Numbered from the stretch's first letter, positions 31,429 to 41,230 are shown. The stretch is DNA of 64,000 bases from Burkholderiales bacterium 70-64 (GCA_001898645.1 MKUQ01000043.1:1-64000), one strand, 5' to 3'. Made by a program: numbers and translations. The notes: generated by a model from the letters alone, not told the origin.

Positions 31429-32556
31429 CTACTGTCCCGCATGCGGGCTTGGAGCCTCGTACTCGGCCGACAACGGGGCGTGCGAGAGCAGCACCAGGCA
31501 GCGCCGGGCATCGAGGCCGGGCACCGCGAGCGGCAGGCTGGCCGACACCGACCAGCGCGGCGGCAGGGCGTCGATCTCCTCGGTCGGCTCGGCGCCCTTC
31601 ATGGCCGCGACGGTAGTGTACGGCCCGGCGAGGTGTGCGACGGCGCGCGCATAGTCGGCCAGGGACGCGAAGGCACGGCACACGATCAGGTCGGGGAAGC
31701 ACGGCGGAGAGCAGCGGGAGCCGACGTCGTTGCTGTCGCCGCGGCCGCCGGCGTCGTCGATGTTGCCGACGTCGCCGTGACTGCCGATGTCGCCGCGACC
31801 GCCGATGTCGTCGCGGCTGCCAACGTCGCCGCGGCTGTCACTGTCGCCGTCGGCGACCGGCTCCGATCCGGCTCGCCACATCGTCGAGACATCCAGCGAC
31901 TCCACACGGGCCGCGGCAACCTCGATATTGGTGAGCGCCAACTCCGCCTGGCACTGGCGTAGAAAGGCCGCCTTCTTGCCGACCGGCTCGACGAGGAGAA
32001 CCCGCACGCCGGGCCAGGCGAGCGCCAGCACGATGCCGGGCAGGCCGGCGCCGCTGCCCACGTCGACGAGCCGGCCGGCCGGCGCGCCGGCGCGCCGCGG
32101 CAGGCGCGCGGCGAGCGGAGCGACGACCGCCAGGCTGTCCAGCAGGTGGTGCACGAGCATCTGCCCGGGATCGCGGATCGCGGTCAGGTTATAGGTCGCG
32201 TTCCACTTTGCGAGCAGCGCCAAGTAGTCGAGGAGGCGCTCAACGAGGGCGGCTTGGGCGGGAGAGGCTTGGACGGAGGCGGCTTCGGTGGGGGCGGCTT
32301 CGGCGAGGGTGCCGGCGCCCTGCCCTTCGTGGGCACCATCGCCCAGGCCCAGGGCTCGAAGCCCGGCCGTGAGATCGCGGGCAAGCGCGGCGCGGTCGAA
32401 GGCTGCCGAAGAGCCTGCGCCGGACGACGGCGAGCGGGTCGCCGGAGAGCGCGGGCGCGTGCCAGCGGGGCGCGCACCGGCGCGTGCACCGGTACCCGAT
32501 CGCGACCGGTTGGCGGCCGAGCGCTCAGGCTGCACGTCGATTGCCGCCGTCGTCAT
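31429..32556 (-). CDS. rsmG: 16S rRNA (guanine527-N7) methyltransferase with repeat insertion
   Basis: RsmG methylates 16S rRNA at G527. The SAM motif [17 protein letters not shown] and the late [20 protein letters not shown] are canonical. At 375 residues it is far longer than the usual 205-220. There is an Ala/Arg/Ser-rich N-terminal extension of roughly 100 residues. A Gly/Asp-rich insertion of about 55 residues sits near 228-284, between VESLDVS and [10 protein letters not shown]. The insertion is built of hexapeptides of the form [SG][RH][GD]D[IV]G. It overlaps the mnmG end by 32 bases. Confidence 0.93.
   Translation of the reverse strand: MTTAAIDVQPERSAANRSRSGTGARAGARPAGTRPRSPATRSPSSGAGSSAAFDRAALARDLTAGLRALGLGDGAHEGQGAGTLAEAAPTEAASVQASPAQAALVERLLDYLALLAKWNATYNLTAIRDPGQMLVHHLLDSLAVVAPLAARLPRRAGAPAGRLVDVGSGAGLPGIVLALAWPGVRVLLVEPVGKKAAFLRQCQAELALTNIEVAAARVESLDVSTMWRAGSEPVADGDSDSRGDVGSRDDIGGRGDIGSHGDVGNIDDAGGRGDSNDVGSRCSPPCFPDLIVCRAFASLADYARAVAHLAGPYTTVAAMKGAEPTEEIDALPPRWSVSASLPLAVPGLDARRCLVLLSHAPLSAEYEAPSPHAGQ
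31747..31854. repeat. 18-bp tandem repeat inside rsmG
   Basis: About six imperfect copies of an 18-base unit (best form GCCGATGTCGCCGCGGCT on the plus strand) run head to tail. Units at 31765, 31783, 31801 and 31819 are the clearest. The period is a multiple of three, so copy-number change would keep the rsmG frame. Each unit encodes one Gly/Asp hexapeptide on the minus strand. Confidence 0.85.
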
Positions 32557-34450
32557 CGGGCCGCGTGACGCCGCGGCGTTTCTTCAGGCACACCAGCAGC
32601 AGCGAGATCGCCGCCGGGGTCACGCCCGAGACGCGCGCCGCCTGGCCGACGGTCTCCGGCCGCTGCTGCGCCAGGCGCTGGCGCACCTCGATCGACAGGC
32701 CGCGGATCTGCGCGTAGTCGAAGTCGGCAGGAATGGGCAACGATTCGTTGTGCTCGTGGCGCGCGATTTCGGCCTGCTGGCGCGCGATGTAGCCGGCGTA
32801 CTTCAGCTGGATCGCCACCTGCTCGAGGACCTGCGGATCGTCCACCGGCGGCGCCCCGCCGATCTCGACGATGACGCCGTAGTCGACGTCGGGGCGCCGG
32901 AGCAGATCGGCGAGCGAGTGCTCGCGCTCGATCGACTGGCCGAGCAACGCCGTCGCGCGCTCGGCCGGCAAGGTGCGAGGATTGACCCAGGTACTGCGCA
33001 ATCGCTGCAGTTCGGCGTCGATGGCGTCACGTTTGCGGGAGAAGGCGGCCCAGCGTACGTCGTCCACGCAGCCGAGGATACGCCCGACGGGGGTCAGGCG
33101 CAGGTCGGCATTGTCCTCGCGCAGGCTCAGCCGGTATTCGGCGCGGCTGGTGAACATGCGGTAGGGCTCGGAGACGCCGCGGGTGACCAAGTCGTCGACC
33201 AGCACGCCGAGGTAGGCTTCGTCGCGACGCGGGCACCATGGCTCGCGCCCCTGCACCTGCAGGGCCGCATTCAGTCCGGCCAGCAAGCCCTGGGCCGCCG
33301 CCTCCTCGTAGCCGGTCGTCCCGTTGATCTGGCCGGCGAAGAACAGGCTGCCGATCGCCCGGGTTTCGAGCGAGCGCTTCAGCCCGCGCGGATCGAAGTA
33401 GTCGTACTCGATGGCGTAGCCGGGGCGCAGCAGATGGGCCTGCTCGAGGCCGGGGATGGAGTGGACCAAATCGAGCTGCACGTCGAACGGCAGGCTGGTC
33501 GAGATGCCGTTGGGATAGAACTCGTTCGTGCCCAGGCCTTCGGGCTCGAGGAAGACCTGGTGCGACGCCTTGTCGGCGAAGCGATGGATCTTGTCCTCGA
33601 TCGACGGGCAGTAGCGAGGACCCACTCCCTCGATGACGCCCGTGTAGAGCGGGCTTCGATCGAGGCCGGCACGGATGATGTCGTGAGTGCGCGCCTGTGT
33701 GTGGGTGATCCAGCACGGCACCTGGCGGGGATGCTGGCCGGCATCGCCGAGGAAGGAGAACACCGGCACCGGATCGAGGTCGCCCGGCTGCTCCTCGCAG
33801 CGCGAGAAGTCGATGGTGCGCCCGTCGATGCGCGGCGGCGTGCCGGTTTTCAGGCGGCCCTGCGGCAGCTTCAGCTCGCGCAGGCGATGCGCGAGCGAGA
33901 TGGCGGGGGCATCGCCGGCGCGCCCGGCCGGATAGTGGGCGAGCCCCACGTGCACGAGGCCGTCCAGGAAAGTGCCCGCGGTAAGCACGACGGCGCGCGC
34001 GCGAAAGCGCAGGCCGAGCTGAGTGACGGCACCGGCGACCCGGTCGCCTTCCAGGATGAGATCGTCGACGCCTTGCTGGAATAGCCAGAGGTTGGCCTGG
34101 TTCTCCAGGCGGCGACGGATGGCCTGCCGGTACAGCACACGGTCGGCCTGGGCGCGAGTGGCCCGGACGGCCGGCCCCTTGCTCGAGTTCAGGATGCGGA
34201 ACTGGATGCCGGCTTCGTCGGTAGCAGCGGCCATCGCGCCGCCCAATGCGTCGACTTCCTTGACGAGATGTCCCTTGCCGATTCCGCCGATCGACGGGTT
34301 GCACGACATCTGGCCGAGCGTCTCGATGCTGTGGGTGAGCAGCAGCGTACGGCTACCCATGCGCGCCGAAGCGAGCGCGGCTTCGGTGCCGGCGTGGCCG
34401 CCACCGACGACGATGACGTCGAATTGCTGGGGAAAGTCGATACTTGCCAT
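32525..34450 (-). CDS. mnmG: tRNA uridine-5-carboxymethylaminomethyl modification enzyme, FAD subunit
   Basis: MnmG (GidA) acts with MnmE to modify the wobble uridine of several tRNAs. The 641-residue chain has the FAD-binding [56 protein letters not shown] and [17 protein letters not shown], with a full C-terminal helical domain. The ATG at 34450 gives the standard N-terminus. It heads the mnmG-rsmG-parA-parB run. Confidence 0.97.
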   Translation of the reverse strand: MASIDFPQQFDVIVVGGGHAGTEAALASARMGSRTLLLTHSIETLGQMSCNPSIGGIGKGHLVKEVDALGGAMAAATDEAGIQFRILNSSKGPAVRATRAQADRVLYRQAIRRRLENQANLWLFQQGVDDLILEGDRVAGAVTQLGLRFRARAVVLTAGTFLDGLVHVGLAHYPAGRAGDAPAISLAHRLRELKLPQGRLKTGTPPRIDGRTIDFSRCEEQPGDLDPVPVFSFLGDAGQHPRQVPCWITHTQARTHDIIRAGLDRSPLYTGVIEGVGPRYCPSIEDKIHRFADKASHQVFLEPEGLGTNEFYPNGISTSLPFDVQLDLVHSIPGLEQAHLLRPGYAIEYDYFDPRGLKRSLETRAIGSLFFAGQINGTTGYEEAAAQGLLAGLNAALQVQGREPWCPRRDEAYLGVLVDDLVTRGVSEPYRMFTSRAEYRLSLREDNADLRLTPVGRILGCVDDVRWAAFSRKRDAIDAELQRLRSTWVNPRTLPAERATALLGQSIEREHSLADLLRRPDVDYGVIVEIGGAPPVDDPQVLEQVAIQLKYAGYIARQQAEIARHEHNESLPIPADFDYAQIRGLSIEVRQRLAQQRPETVGQAARVSGVTPAAISLLLVCLKKRRGVTRPDDDGGNRRAA

Positions 34451-34925
34451 CGTAAAACGTCCGGTCTGGACGGTTACCCCGGCGAAATCGGCGAGTCCCG
34501 CACCGAACTTTCGCCAGCCTTTCGGATCGATCGTGGACCAATCGACGTCCGCCGGCCCGACTGGCATCAACCGCCGAGTAAGGATACCTTGAGTCGCAGG
34601 AACCCGCCGGCAGCCGGCTCGGGTATGGTCGAGGGGAAGCGCGGATTATAGGCGCTGCGGCGCCGGAGATGAAGATGTTTCACGTGGAACGTAGGCGGGC
34701 TTCGTCGGCCTCGAAGCCCGGCGCTGTCACGAAGCCTCGCGCTAGGGGCCAGGGGAAGCGCCGGGCGGGCTCGGGCTTGTCGTCGGACTGGGCTGGGCGC
34801 AGCGGTAGCACTGGAGACGCAAACGGCAGGAGCAAATCGGCTACGCTCCGCCTCCTGCGTGCGGAACCGCTCCGGGGTGGCTCGTATCAGCTCGAGGGAG
34901 CTCGATCGACTTCAGGGGCCGCAAG
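34451..34925. other. 475-bp intergenic region upstream of mnmG and the Crp/Fnr gene
   Basis: No convincing gene is present. The mnmG frame remains open upstream to 34570, but that stretch lacks family similarity. A parS-like site lies at 34676-34691. Promoters for mnmG (minus) and the Crp/Fnr regulator (plus) are expected here, but I could not fix either. Confidence 0.6.
34676..34691. promoter_or_regulatory. parS-like ParB-binding site
   Basis: TGTTTCACGTGGAACG matches the chromosomal parS palindrome TGTTCCACGTGGAACA at 14 of 16 positions, with the CACGTG core intact. It is 3.3 kb from parA and in the mnmG upstream region, the expected origin-proximal setting. Confidence 0.85.
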
Positions 34926-35585
34926 ATGAGAGCCACGGCTCGACAACTCCTGGAAGCCTATCCGGCACTTGCGGGCATCCCGGCAGCACGGCTGGAGGAC
35001 AGCGCTTCGCGCCTGCCGATGCTGCAGGTCGAGGCCGGCACCCAGTTGTTCGCGGAGGGGCAGGCCTGCCAGGGCTTTCCGTGTGTTCTTGCTGGCCAGA
35101 TCCGGGTGGCGCGCGGATCGGCCGACGGGCGCGAGCTCGAGCTCTACCGGGTGGAGCCCGGCGAGGTCTGCGTGGTCTCGGCAGGATGCCTGTTCGGCAG
35201 CGCAGCGATGACCGCTCACGGGCACGCGACCCGACCGACCTCGGTGGTGCTGGTCGATCGGGAGACCTTGCTCGAATGGAGTGACGCGCGGCCTTGGCGA
35301 ACTTTCCTGCTCGGTCTGATGGCGGACCGGATGGCAGAGCTCACCGCGCTGGTCGAGGCCGTGGCCTTCCAGCGCCTGGATCAGCGGCTTGCGCGCACCC
35401 TGCTGGGGCACGGTGCCAGGATCCAGACCACTCACCAGCGGCTTGCCGACGAGCTCGGAACCGCCCGCGAAATGGTATCGCGCCTGCTCGGACGCTTCGA
35501 AGACCAGGGTATGGTCCGCCTCGGGCGGGAGCGCATCGACATCACCGACCTGCCCGCCTTGCAGCGCCTGGCCGACGGTCTGTAA
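34926..35585 (+). CDS. Crp/Fnr-family transcription regulator
   Basis: The 219-residue regulator has an N-terminal cyclic-nucleotide-like beta-roll (QLFAEGQACQGFPCVLAGQI, LYRVEPGEVCVVS), a dimerisation helix and a C-terminal winged helix with LADELGTAREMVSRLLGRF. The FNR N-terminal cysteine cluster is absent, so it does not sense oxygen through a 4Fe-4S cluster in the FNR way; the scattered Cys residues (around 49, 53, 78, 84) could still be redox sensing. It is followed 93 bases later by the DUF2892 gene, a common pairing. Confidence 0.9.
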   Translation: MRATARQLLEAYPALAGIPAARLEDSASRLPMLQVEAGTQLFAEGQACQGFPCVLAGQIRVARGSADGRELELYRVEPGEVCVVSAGCLFGSAAMTAHGHATRPTSVVLVDRETLLEWSDARPWRTFLLGLMADRMAELTALVEAVAFQRLDQRLARTLLGHGARIQTTHQRLADELGTAREMVSRLLGRFEDQGMVRLGRERIDITDLPALQRLADGL

Positions 35586-35678
35586 CTGCGGTCACAGACC
35601 GATCCGAGGATGCTGCGGTGCAATGCGGGCATTGACTCATCGGGCGGTGACGCTCGTTTCGACCAAGAGAGGCGAAAG

Positions 35679-35879
35679 ATGCTGAAGAACGTGGGCGGAA
35701 TGGACCGCATGCTGCGCGTCGTCGTGGGGCTGGCGCTGATCGTCATGGCCGTCACCGGCACGATAGGCGTATGGGGCTGGATCGGGGTCGTCCCCCTGGT
35801 CACCGGCCTGGCAGGCTGGTGTCCGGCGTATCGCCTGCTCGGCATGAATACCTGCCCGATGTCGTCGAAGAAGGGCTGA
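35679..35879 (+). CDS. DUF2892 (YgaP-type) inner-membrane protein
   Basis: The 66-residue protein starts LKNVGGMDRMLRVVVGLALI and ends WCPAYRLLGMNTCP, the two hallmark ends of DUF2892. It forms two transmembrane helices like the membrane part of rhodanese YgaP. The WCP..L.G..TCP cysteines suggest sulfur or redox chemistry. The ATG at 35679 was chosen because family homologues begin there and a GAGAGGCGAAAG ribosome-binding region precedes it. It is probably controlled by the adjacent Crp/Fnr regulator. Confidence 0.88.
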   Translation: MLKNVGGMDRMLRVVVGLALIVMAVTGTIGVWGWIGVVPLVTGLAGWCPAYRLLGMNTCPMSSKKG

Positions 35880-35955
35880 GTCTTTTTGGGCGGCAAGTCG
35901 GGCGACAGGGGGCGGCGGGTAGGCAAAGGCCGGCCGACGCTCGTGCAGGGCGGTT

Positions 35956-35978
35956 GGGATTGCTTAGGAGGCAATCCC
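35956..35978 (+). terminator. Hairpin after the DUF2892 gene
   Basis: GGGATTGC (35956-35963) pairs with GCAATCCC (35971-35978) across a 7-base loop, 76 bases after the DUF2892 stop. There is no following T tract, so it is at best a weak or Rho-assisted terminator, or an mRNA 3'-end stabiliser. Confidence 0.4.
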
Positions 35979-36987
35979 GCGCCCGCGGCGCGGCCATGAC
36001 GTGGCGCCGGCAGAGCCCTGATGGGAGATCCGTGAGGTGCCGGCCAGCAGCGTTACGGCAATTCGCGTTACGGCAACTCCGGCCTCGCCTCCGGCGGCGG
36101 GGGTGTGAAGGGAGCGTGGCGACACGCTGGCCGCCCGCAGTGCTCCTGAGTTTACAGACATAGCGCTGCTGGCGGCGGACCCGCCGGAGCAGCTCATTTC
36201 TCACTGGCTTTCGCTCCTCGCCGCAGTCGTTCGAGGTGCGGCTGCTAGCCACGGCACGCTCCCCGGCGCGAACCATGCAGGAAGGCACGACGGGCATCGC
36301 CCCCCGCGAGATCAGGTGACGCCGGCTGTTGAGTCGTAACGCCTGCGACCGTAGGCCTACCTACCTGACCCTTGCTCCAGGCAGCGACTTCACGGCATTT
36401 GCTGCTCCCCGGTGCACATGGGCAGCGGCACTACGATTCTTCGCAGAGCTGCCACGGGCCAGTGCAGGCTTCGCCCCCGACTCCATGCGCCACATCCGCC
36501 GTGTGTCGCATTCGCATCCGGCACCCGGCCCGGTCCAGTCTGCGCCCACGATCCGTCAGGGGCCACGGCAGCGAGATGACAAGCGATCCAGCGCCGGAAT
36601 GACTGCAGGGTCGAGCTGACCGCCGCCGCCTCAGTCGTCGCCCCGCACGACATTGTGGAAGTCGATGCCCAGGTGATCCTGTCAGGGCTGGCCACCCCGC
36701 TTCTGCGGTCTCCTCTCACGATGGGCTGATCCGCTTCATGCGGGTGCAAGCCGCACTTGCCGCCGGTCCACCCGCCGCCGCCCGCCTCTGCCGCCCGCTT
36801 CTGCCGCCCGTTGCTGCTGCTCCACTGCCACCCGCCCGCTGGCGTCACCCGTCGCTGTTGTCGTCTGCACCGCCGGAGCGAGCATCAGGCTTTCCCCGCG
36901 CAGCCAGGCTCGGCGTCATCCGTCGCCGTCACCACCCGCATCACCCCACTGTCGAAGTACCGCCGGCGAAGCAACGATGCCGATCGG

Positions 36988-37003
36988 TGTTCCACGTGGA
37001 ACA
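36988..37003. promoter_or_regulatory. Perfect parS site
   Basis: TGTTCCACGTGGAACA is a perfect 16-bp palindrome identical to the Pseudomonas-type chromosomal parS consensus. It lies 17 bases beyond the LhgO-like stop codon and 5.6 kb from parA. ParB encoded at 29673-30569 is the expected ligand. Confidence 0.93.
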
Positions 37004-37020
37004 TCCGACCGGAGCGGGGC

Positions 37021-38136
37021 CTACCCCGCCTCCTCCAGCAAGGTGCGCACCTTCCGGCCTATCGCCAGCGATGCGGTGAGGCCGGGTGACTCGATCCCGA
37101 ACAGGTTCACCAGCCCAGTGACCCCATGCCGCTGTACGCCGTCGATGCGGAAGTCGGCGGCTGGCGCCGCAGGGCCGACCAGCTTGGGACGCACCCCGGC
37201 GTAGGCCGGCTGCAAAGCCCCCTCCCGCAAGTCCGGCCAGTAGCCGCGAATCTCCGCATAGAACGCTTCGCCTCTGCGGGAATCGACGTCGTAGTCGATC
37301 GCCTCGACCCACTGGACATCCGGTCCGAAACGCCCCTGGCCGGCCAGGTCGAGCGTCAGGTGCACGCCCAGGCCCGCTTCGTTCGGGATGGGATAGATCA
37401 GGCGGGAAAAGGGGCAGCGCCCCGAGAGGGCGAAGTAGTTCCCTTTGGCCAGGTACAGCGGCGGGACACCCTCCGGCGCCAGCCCTTCGATCCGGGTCGC
37501 AAGATGCTGGGCCCCGAGGCCGGCTGCGTTCACCAGCTCCGCACAGCGCAGGCGCATCTCTTGTCCCTGGGCCACCACCTCTAGCTCGAAGCCGCCCGCC
37601 GGCTGGACACGGGCGGCTGTGACGCGACTAGCCACGGCCAGCATCGTGCCATGATCCTCCGCATCGCCGAGAAGAGCACGCATCAGCCCGTGACTGTCCA
37701 CGATACCGGTCGCAGGCGACAGGAGGGCATGCCGGCATGCCAGTGCCGGCTCGAGTGCCCTTGCCTCTGCGGCCGCCAGCCATTGCAGGGGGTCGGCACC
37801 AGCAGCTCGGGCACGTTGCTCGATGCGCTCGAGCCCCGGCCGCTGCGCCTCGGTGGCAGCCACGATCAGCTTTCCGCACAGGCGATACCCGACCTGATGG
37901 CTGCGGCAGAACTCGATCAGCAGCGTCCGGCCCTCGATGCACAGGGAGGCCTTCAGCGATCCCGGCTCGTAGTACAGACCGGCGTGGATCACCTCGCTGT
38001 TGCGGGCGCTGGTGACCGTTCCGAACGCCGGCTCACTCTCGAGCACGACCACTTCGCGGCCGGTGCGTGCCAGCTCGCGCGCGACGGCCAGCCCGACCAC
38101 CCCGGCGCCGACCACGACGGTTTCAACACTATCCAT
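37021..38136 (-). CDS. FAD-dependent oxidoreductase, LhgO-like
   Basis: The 371-residue DAO-family flavoprotein has VVVGAGVVGLAVARELA (FAD-binding), TSARNSEVIHAGLYYEPGSL and KGNYFALSG, the blocks shared with L-2-hydroxyglutarate oxidase LhgO, and FGIESPGLTASLAIG at the end. LhgO oxidises L-2-hydroxyglutarate to 2-oxoglutarate and feeds electrons to quinone; this member's substrate is inferred only. It is the last gene of the minus-strand run starting with mmsA or gabD. Confidence 0.8.
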   Translation of the reverse strand: MDSVETVVVGAGVVGLAVARELARTGREVVVLESEPAFGTVTSARNSEVIHAGLYYEPGSLKASLCIEGRTLLIEFCRSHQVGYRLCGKLIVAATEAQRPGLERIEQRARAAGADPLQWLAAAEARALEPALACRHALLSPATGIVDSHGLMRALLGDAEDHGTMLAVASRVTAARVQPAGGFELEVVAQGQEMRLRCAELVNAAGLGAQHLATRIEGLAPEGVPPLYLAKGNYFALSGRCPFSRLIYPIPNEAGLGVHLTLDLAGQGRFGPDVQWVEAIDYDVDSRRGEAFYAEIRGYWPDLREGALQPAYAGVRPKLVGPAAPAADFRIDGVQRHGVTGLVNLFGIESPGLTASLAIGRKVRTLLEEAG

Positions 38137-38192
38137 GGGCCTCCGATGCCATCCCGCGAGTGCATAGCAAGCGCTTGCTCTCGCTGAAAAGC

Positions 38193-39353
38193 TCAATTCA
38201 TCAAGATGACCTGCCGGATCGATTCGCCGCGTGCCAGCCGGTCGAGGGCCGGATTGAGCTCGTCGAGCCGGATGTGCTCGGAAAGCAGCTTGTCCACCGG
38301 CAGCGAGCCGGCGCGGTACATGGCGATGAAGCGCGGCACGTCGCGCGAGGGCACGCACGAGCCGAGGTAGCTGCCCTTGACGGTGCGCTCCTCGCCGATC
38401 AGCGTCACCGCCTGCAGCGGCCACTTCGCCTGCGGGTTGGGCAGGCCCGCGGTGACGGTGGTGCCGCCGCGCCCGGTGATCCGGTAGGCGAGCTCGAGCG
38501 CGGCGACGTTGCCGGCCATCTCGAAGGCGTAGTCGGCACCGCCGCCGGTGGCCTCCTTCACCTTGCCGATCACGTCGGGATCGGCGGCGTTGAAGCAGTG
38601 CGTGGCGCCCAGCTCGCGCGCCTTGGCCAGCTTGGCATCGAGCATGTCGACCGCGACGATCGCACGCGCACCGATGGCGCGCGCAGCCAGCAGCGACGAG
38701 AAGCCGACGCCGCCCAACCCCACCACCGCGACCCTCGAGCCCGCCTCGGCCCTGGCGGTGTTCAGCACCGCGCCGGCGCCGGTGATGACCGCGCAGCCGA
38801 ACAGCGCCGCCTCGTCCCAGGGCAGGGTCGGGTCGATTTTCACCACGGAGCGGCGCGACACCGTCGCGTATTCGGCGAAGGCGGCGCAGCCCAGATGATG
38901 GTGCAGCGGCGAGCCGACGCTGCCGTCGATGCCGATCCCGTCCACCGAGTGCAGCCGCCTGTAGCCTCCGAGCAGCGAGCCGCCGGCATTGGCTTCTCCG
39001 CCGGGCTCGCACAACGAAGGGCGGCCCACCGCGCAGCTCGGGCAGGTTCCGCAGGCGGGCCGGAACACCAGCGTCACGTGGTCGCCGATCGCCAGGTCGG
39101 TGACCCCTGCGCCGAGCTCAACCACTTCGGCCGCCGCTTCGTGGCCGACCACGATCGGCATCGGCCACAGCCGATCGCCGTTGACCGCCGAGAGATCGGA
39201 GTGGCACAGGCCGGCGGCATGGATCTTCACCATGATCTCGCCTTGCCCCGGCGGCTCGAGCGCCACTTCCTCGATCGACAGCGGCCTGCTCTGCGCATAG
39301 GGCGCGGGCCGGCCGGCCTCGCGCAGCACCGCGGCGCGCACTCGCATCGTCAT
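38193..39353 (-). CDS. Zinc-dependent alcohol dehydrogenase (MDR family)
   Basis: The 386-residue enzyme has catalytic-zinc ligands in AAGLCHSDLS and VVGHEAAAEV. The structural-zinc loop is reduced, with three cysteines in CGTCPSCAVGRPSLCE. The NAD-binding motif is VVGLGGVGFSSLLAARA. It probably oxidises a primary alcohol or hydroxyacid to an aldehyde that the neighbouring GabD-like enzyme could take. It is 28 bases from gabD and 56 bases from the LhgO-like gene on the same strand. Confidence 0.88.
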   Translation of the reverse strand: MTMRVRAAVLREAGRPAPYAQSRPLSIEEVALEPPGQGEIMVKIHAAGLCHSDLSAVNGDRLWPMPIVVGHEAAAEVVELGAGVTDLAIGDHVTLVFRPACGTCPSCAVGRPSLCEPGGEANAGGSLLGGYRRLHSVDGIGIDGSVGSPLHHHLGCAAFAEYATVSRRSVVKIDPTLPWDEAALFGCAVITGAGAVLNTARAEAGSRVAVVGLGGVGFSSLLAARAIGARAIVAVDMLDAKLAKARELGATHCFNAADPDVIGKVKEATGGGADYAFEMAGNVAALELAYRITGRGGTTVTAGLPNPQAKWPLQAVTLIGEERTVKGSYLGSCVPSRDVPRFIAMYRAGSLPVDKLLSEHIRLDELNPALDRLARGESIRQVILMN

Positions 39354-39381
39354 CGCATCCTCCGCTGGGGCGGTGCGCGCC

Positions 39382-40854
39382 TCAAAGGCCGGCCAGGCAT
39401 AGATACTTCACTTCGAGATATTCGTCGATGCCGTACTTCGAACCCTCGCGCCCCAGCCCCGATTGCTTGACGCCGCCGAAGGGCGCCTCGGCCGTCGAGA
39501 TCAGGCCGGTGTTCACGCCGACCATGCCCGCCTCGATAGCCTCGGCCACGCGGAAGACGCGCCCGAGATCGCGCGAATAGAAGTATGCGGCGAGGCCGAA
39601 CTCGCTGTCGTTGGCCATCTCGACCGCCTCCTCTTCGGTCTTGAAGCGGAACAGCGGTGCCACCGGGCCGAAGGTCTCCTCGCGCGCCACGCGCATGGCC
39701 GATGTCACGCCGGTGAGGATGGTCGGCTCGAAGAACAGCCCGCCGCGCGCATGGCGCCTGCCGCCGAGCGCGACGCGCGCGCCCTTCTCGACCGCATCGG
39801 CAACGTGCTCCTCGACCTTACGCAGGGCCGCCTCCTCGATCAGGGGCCCGATCACCACCCCTGCATCGAGCCCGGGGCCGACCTCGAACTTCGCCACCCG
39901 CGCCGCGAGCCGGCGCGCGAATTCGTCGTAGACGCCGTCCTGCACGTAGAGCCGGTTGGCGCACACGCAGGTCTGGCCGGCATTGCGGTATTTCGAGGCG
40001 ATCGCCCCCTCGACGGCGGCATCGAGGTCGGCATCGTCGAAGACGATGAAGGGCGCGTTGCCGCCCAGCTCCAGCGACAGCTTCTTCACCGTATCGGCGC
40101 ACTGGCGCAGCAGGATGCGGCCCACCTCGGTGGAGCCGGTGAACGACACCTTGCGCACCACCGGGCTGGTGCACATCTCCAGGCCGATCTCCGGCGACTT
40201 CCCGCCGCTGCCCACCACGACGTTGAACACGCCCGGCGGGAACCCTGCCTGCTCGGCCAGCTCCATCAGCGCCAGCGCCGACAGCGGCGTGGCCTCGGCG
40301 GGCTTGGCCACCACGGTGCAGCCGGCGGCGAAGGCCGGCGCCACCTTGCGCGTGATCATCGCGATCGGGAAGTTCCACGGCGTGATCGCCGCGCACACGC
40401 CGATGCCCTGCTTGATCGCCAGCAGCCGCCGGTCGGCCGCGATGCTCGGGATCACGTCCCCGTAGGCGCGGCGGCCCTCCTCGGCGAACCATTCGACGAA
40501 CGATGCGCCGTAGGCGACCTCGCCGCGCGATTCGGCCAGCGGCTTGCCCTGCTCGCTGGTCATCAGCACTGCGAGATCTTCGGCATGGGCGAGGATGAGG
40601 TCATGCCATTTGCGCAGGATCGTCGCGCGCTCCTTCGCCGTCCGGGCGCGCCAGGCCGGCAGCGCCCGCCCGGCTGCGTCGATCGCGCGCCGCGTCTCGG
40701 CAGCGCCCATGTCGGCCACCTCGGCGATGGCCTCGCCGGTAGCCGGATCGGTGACCGCGAAGCGCCCGCCCGCATCGGCGTCGGCCCATCGGCCGTCGAT
40801 GTAGCCCTGGCGCCTGAGCAGGCGCGTTTCCTTCAGTTGCAGCGTCATCGTCAT
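39382..40854 (-). CDS. gabD: Succinate-semialdehyde dehydrogenase-type ALDH
   Basis: The 490-residue NAD(P)-dependent aldehyde dehydrogenase shows the GabD/DavD pattern: EQGKPLAESRGEVAYGASF, ITPWNFPIAMITRKVAPAFA, catalytic Glu in LELGGNAP, catalytic Cys in NAGQTCVCANR, and FGGVKQSGLGREGSKYGIDE near the end. The substrate is probably succinate or glutarate semialdehyde. The link to the adjacent alcohol dehydrogenase suggests an omega-hydroxyacid route, which is inferred. Confidence 0.88.
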   Translation of the reverse strand: MTMTLQLKETRLLRRQGYIDGRWADADAGGRFAVTDPATGEAIAEVADMGAAETRRAIDAAGRALPAWRARTAKERATILRKWHDLILAHAEDLAVLMTSEQGKPLAESRGEVAYGASFVEWFAEEGRRAYGDVIPSIAADRRLLAIKQGIGVCAAITPWNFPIAMITRKVAPAFAAGCTVVAKPAEATPLSALALMELAEQAGFPPGVFNVVVGSGGKSPEIGLEMCTSPVVRKVSFTGSTEVGRILLRQCADTVKKLSLELGGNAPFIVFDDADLDAAVEGAIASKYRNAGQTCVCANRLYVQDGVYDEFARRLAARVAKFEVGPGLDAGVVIGPLIEEAALRKVEEHVADAVEKGARVALGGRRHARGGLFFEPTILTGVTSAMRVAREETFGPVAPLFRFKTEEEAVEMANDSEFGLAAYFYSRDLGRVFRVAEAIEAGMVGVNTGLISTAEAPFGGVKQSGLGREGSKYGIDEYLEVKYLCLAGL

Positions 40855-40891
40855 TCACTCCGTTTCGCTTCGTCGGAAGCCCGGACTCGAG

Positions 40892-41230
40892 TCATTGGGC
40901 ACCGGCGAATTTCAGTCCGAGCACGCCGGCGACGATCAGCGCGATGCACCCGAAGCGCACCGCCGTCGCCGGCTCTCCCAGCAAGGCCACCCCGAGCAGC
41001 GCCGTACCCGCCGCACCGATGCCCGTCCACACTGCATAGGCCGTGCCCGCCGGCAGCACCCGCATCGCCAGCGCGAGCAGCCAGAAGCTGGCCGCCGCAG
41101 CGACCACCACCACGATGGAGGGCAGCCACTTCGAAAATCCATCGCTGTATTTCAGGCCGAGCGCCCACACGATCTCGAAAACCCCGGCCACCACCAGCAC
41201 CGCCCACGCCTGACCGTTCGTCAATGCCAT
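40892..41230 (-). CDS. SugE/Gdx-type small multidrug-resistance transporter
   Basis: The 112-residue four-helix SMR protein has the membrane Glu in VAGVFEIVWALGLKYSDG and the SugE-type GTAYAVWTGIGAAGTALLG. SugE/Gdx members export guanidinium; QacE-type members export quaternary ammonium compounds. The KYSDGF..W loop favours the SugE/Gdx side. It sits between mmsA and gabD genes on the same strand, an unusual neighbour for them. No guanidine riboswitch is apparent upstream. Confidence 0.88.
   Translation of the reverse strand: MALTNGQAWAVLVVAGVFEIVWALGLKYSDGFSKWLPSIVVVVAAAASFWLLALAMRVLPAGTAYAVWTGIGAAGTALLGVALLGEPATAVRFGCIALIVAGVLGLKFAGAQ

Larger units (their letters stand above)
35880..37020. 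other. 1.1-kb region without a convincing gene
   Basis: Open frames are short, arginine/serine/proline rich and conflict on both strands, which fits non-coding DNA. It contains a hairpin (35956-35978), a 15-base direct repeat in two imperfect copies at 36051-36080, a pyrimidine-rich CTGCCGCC-type stretch around 36780-36840, and a perfect parS site at 36988. It may be decayed sequence or part of an origin-proximal control region. No DnaA-box cluster was seen. Confidence 0.6.

Noticed and set aside
34926-35585. Oxygen-sensing FNR as identity of the Crp/Fnr regulator
   Set aside because: The N-terminal cysteine cluster of FNR is absent.
35880-37020. Replication origin (oriC) in the gene-free region
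   Set aside because: A parS is present, but no cluster of DnaA boxes or AT-rich unwinding element was seen.
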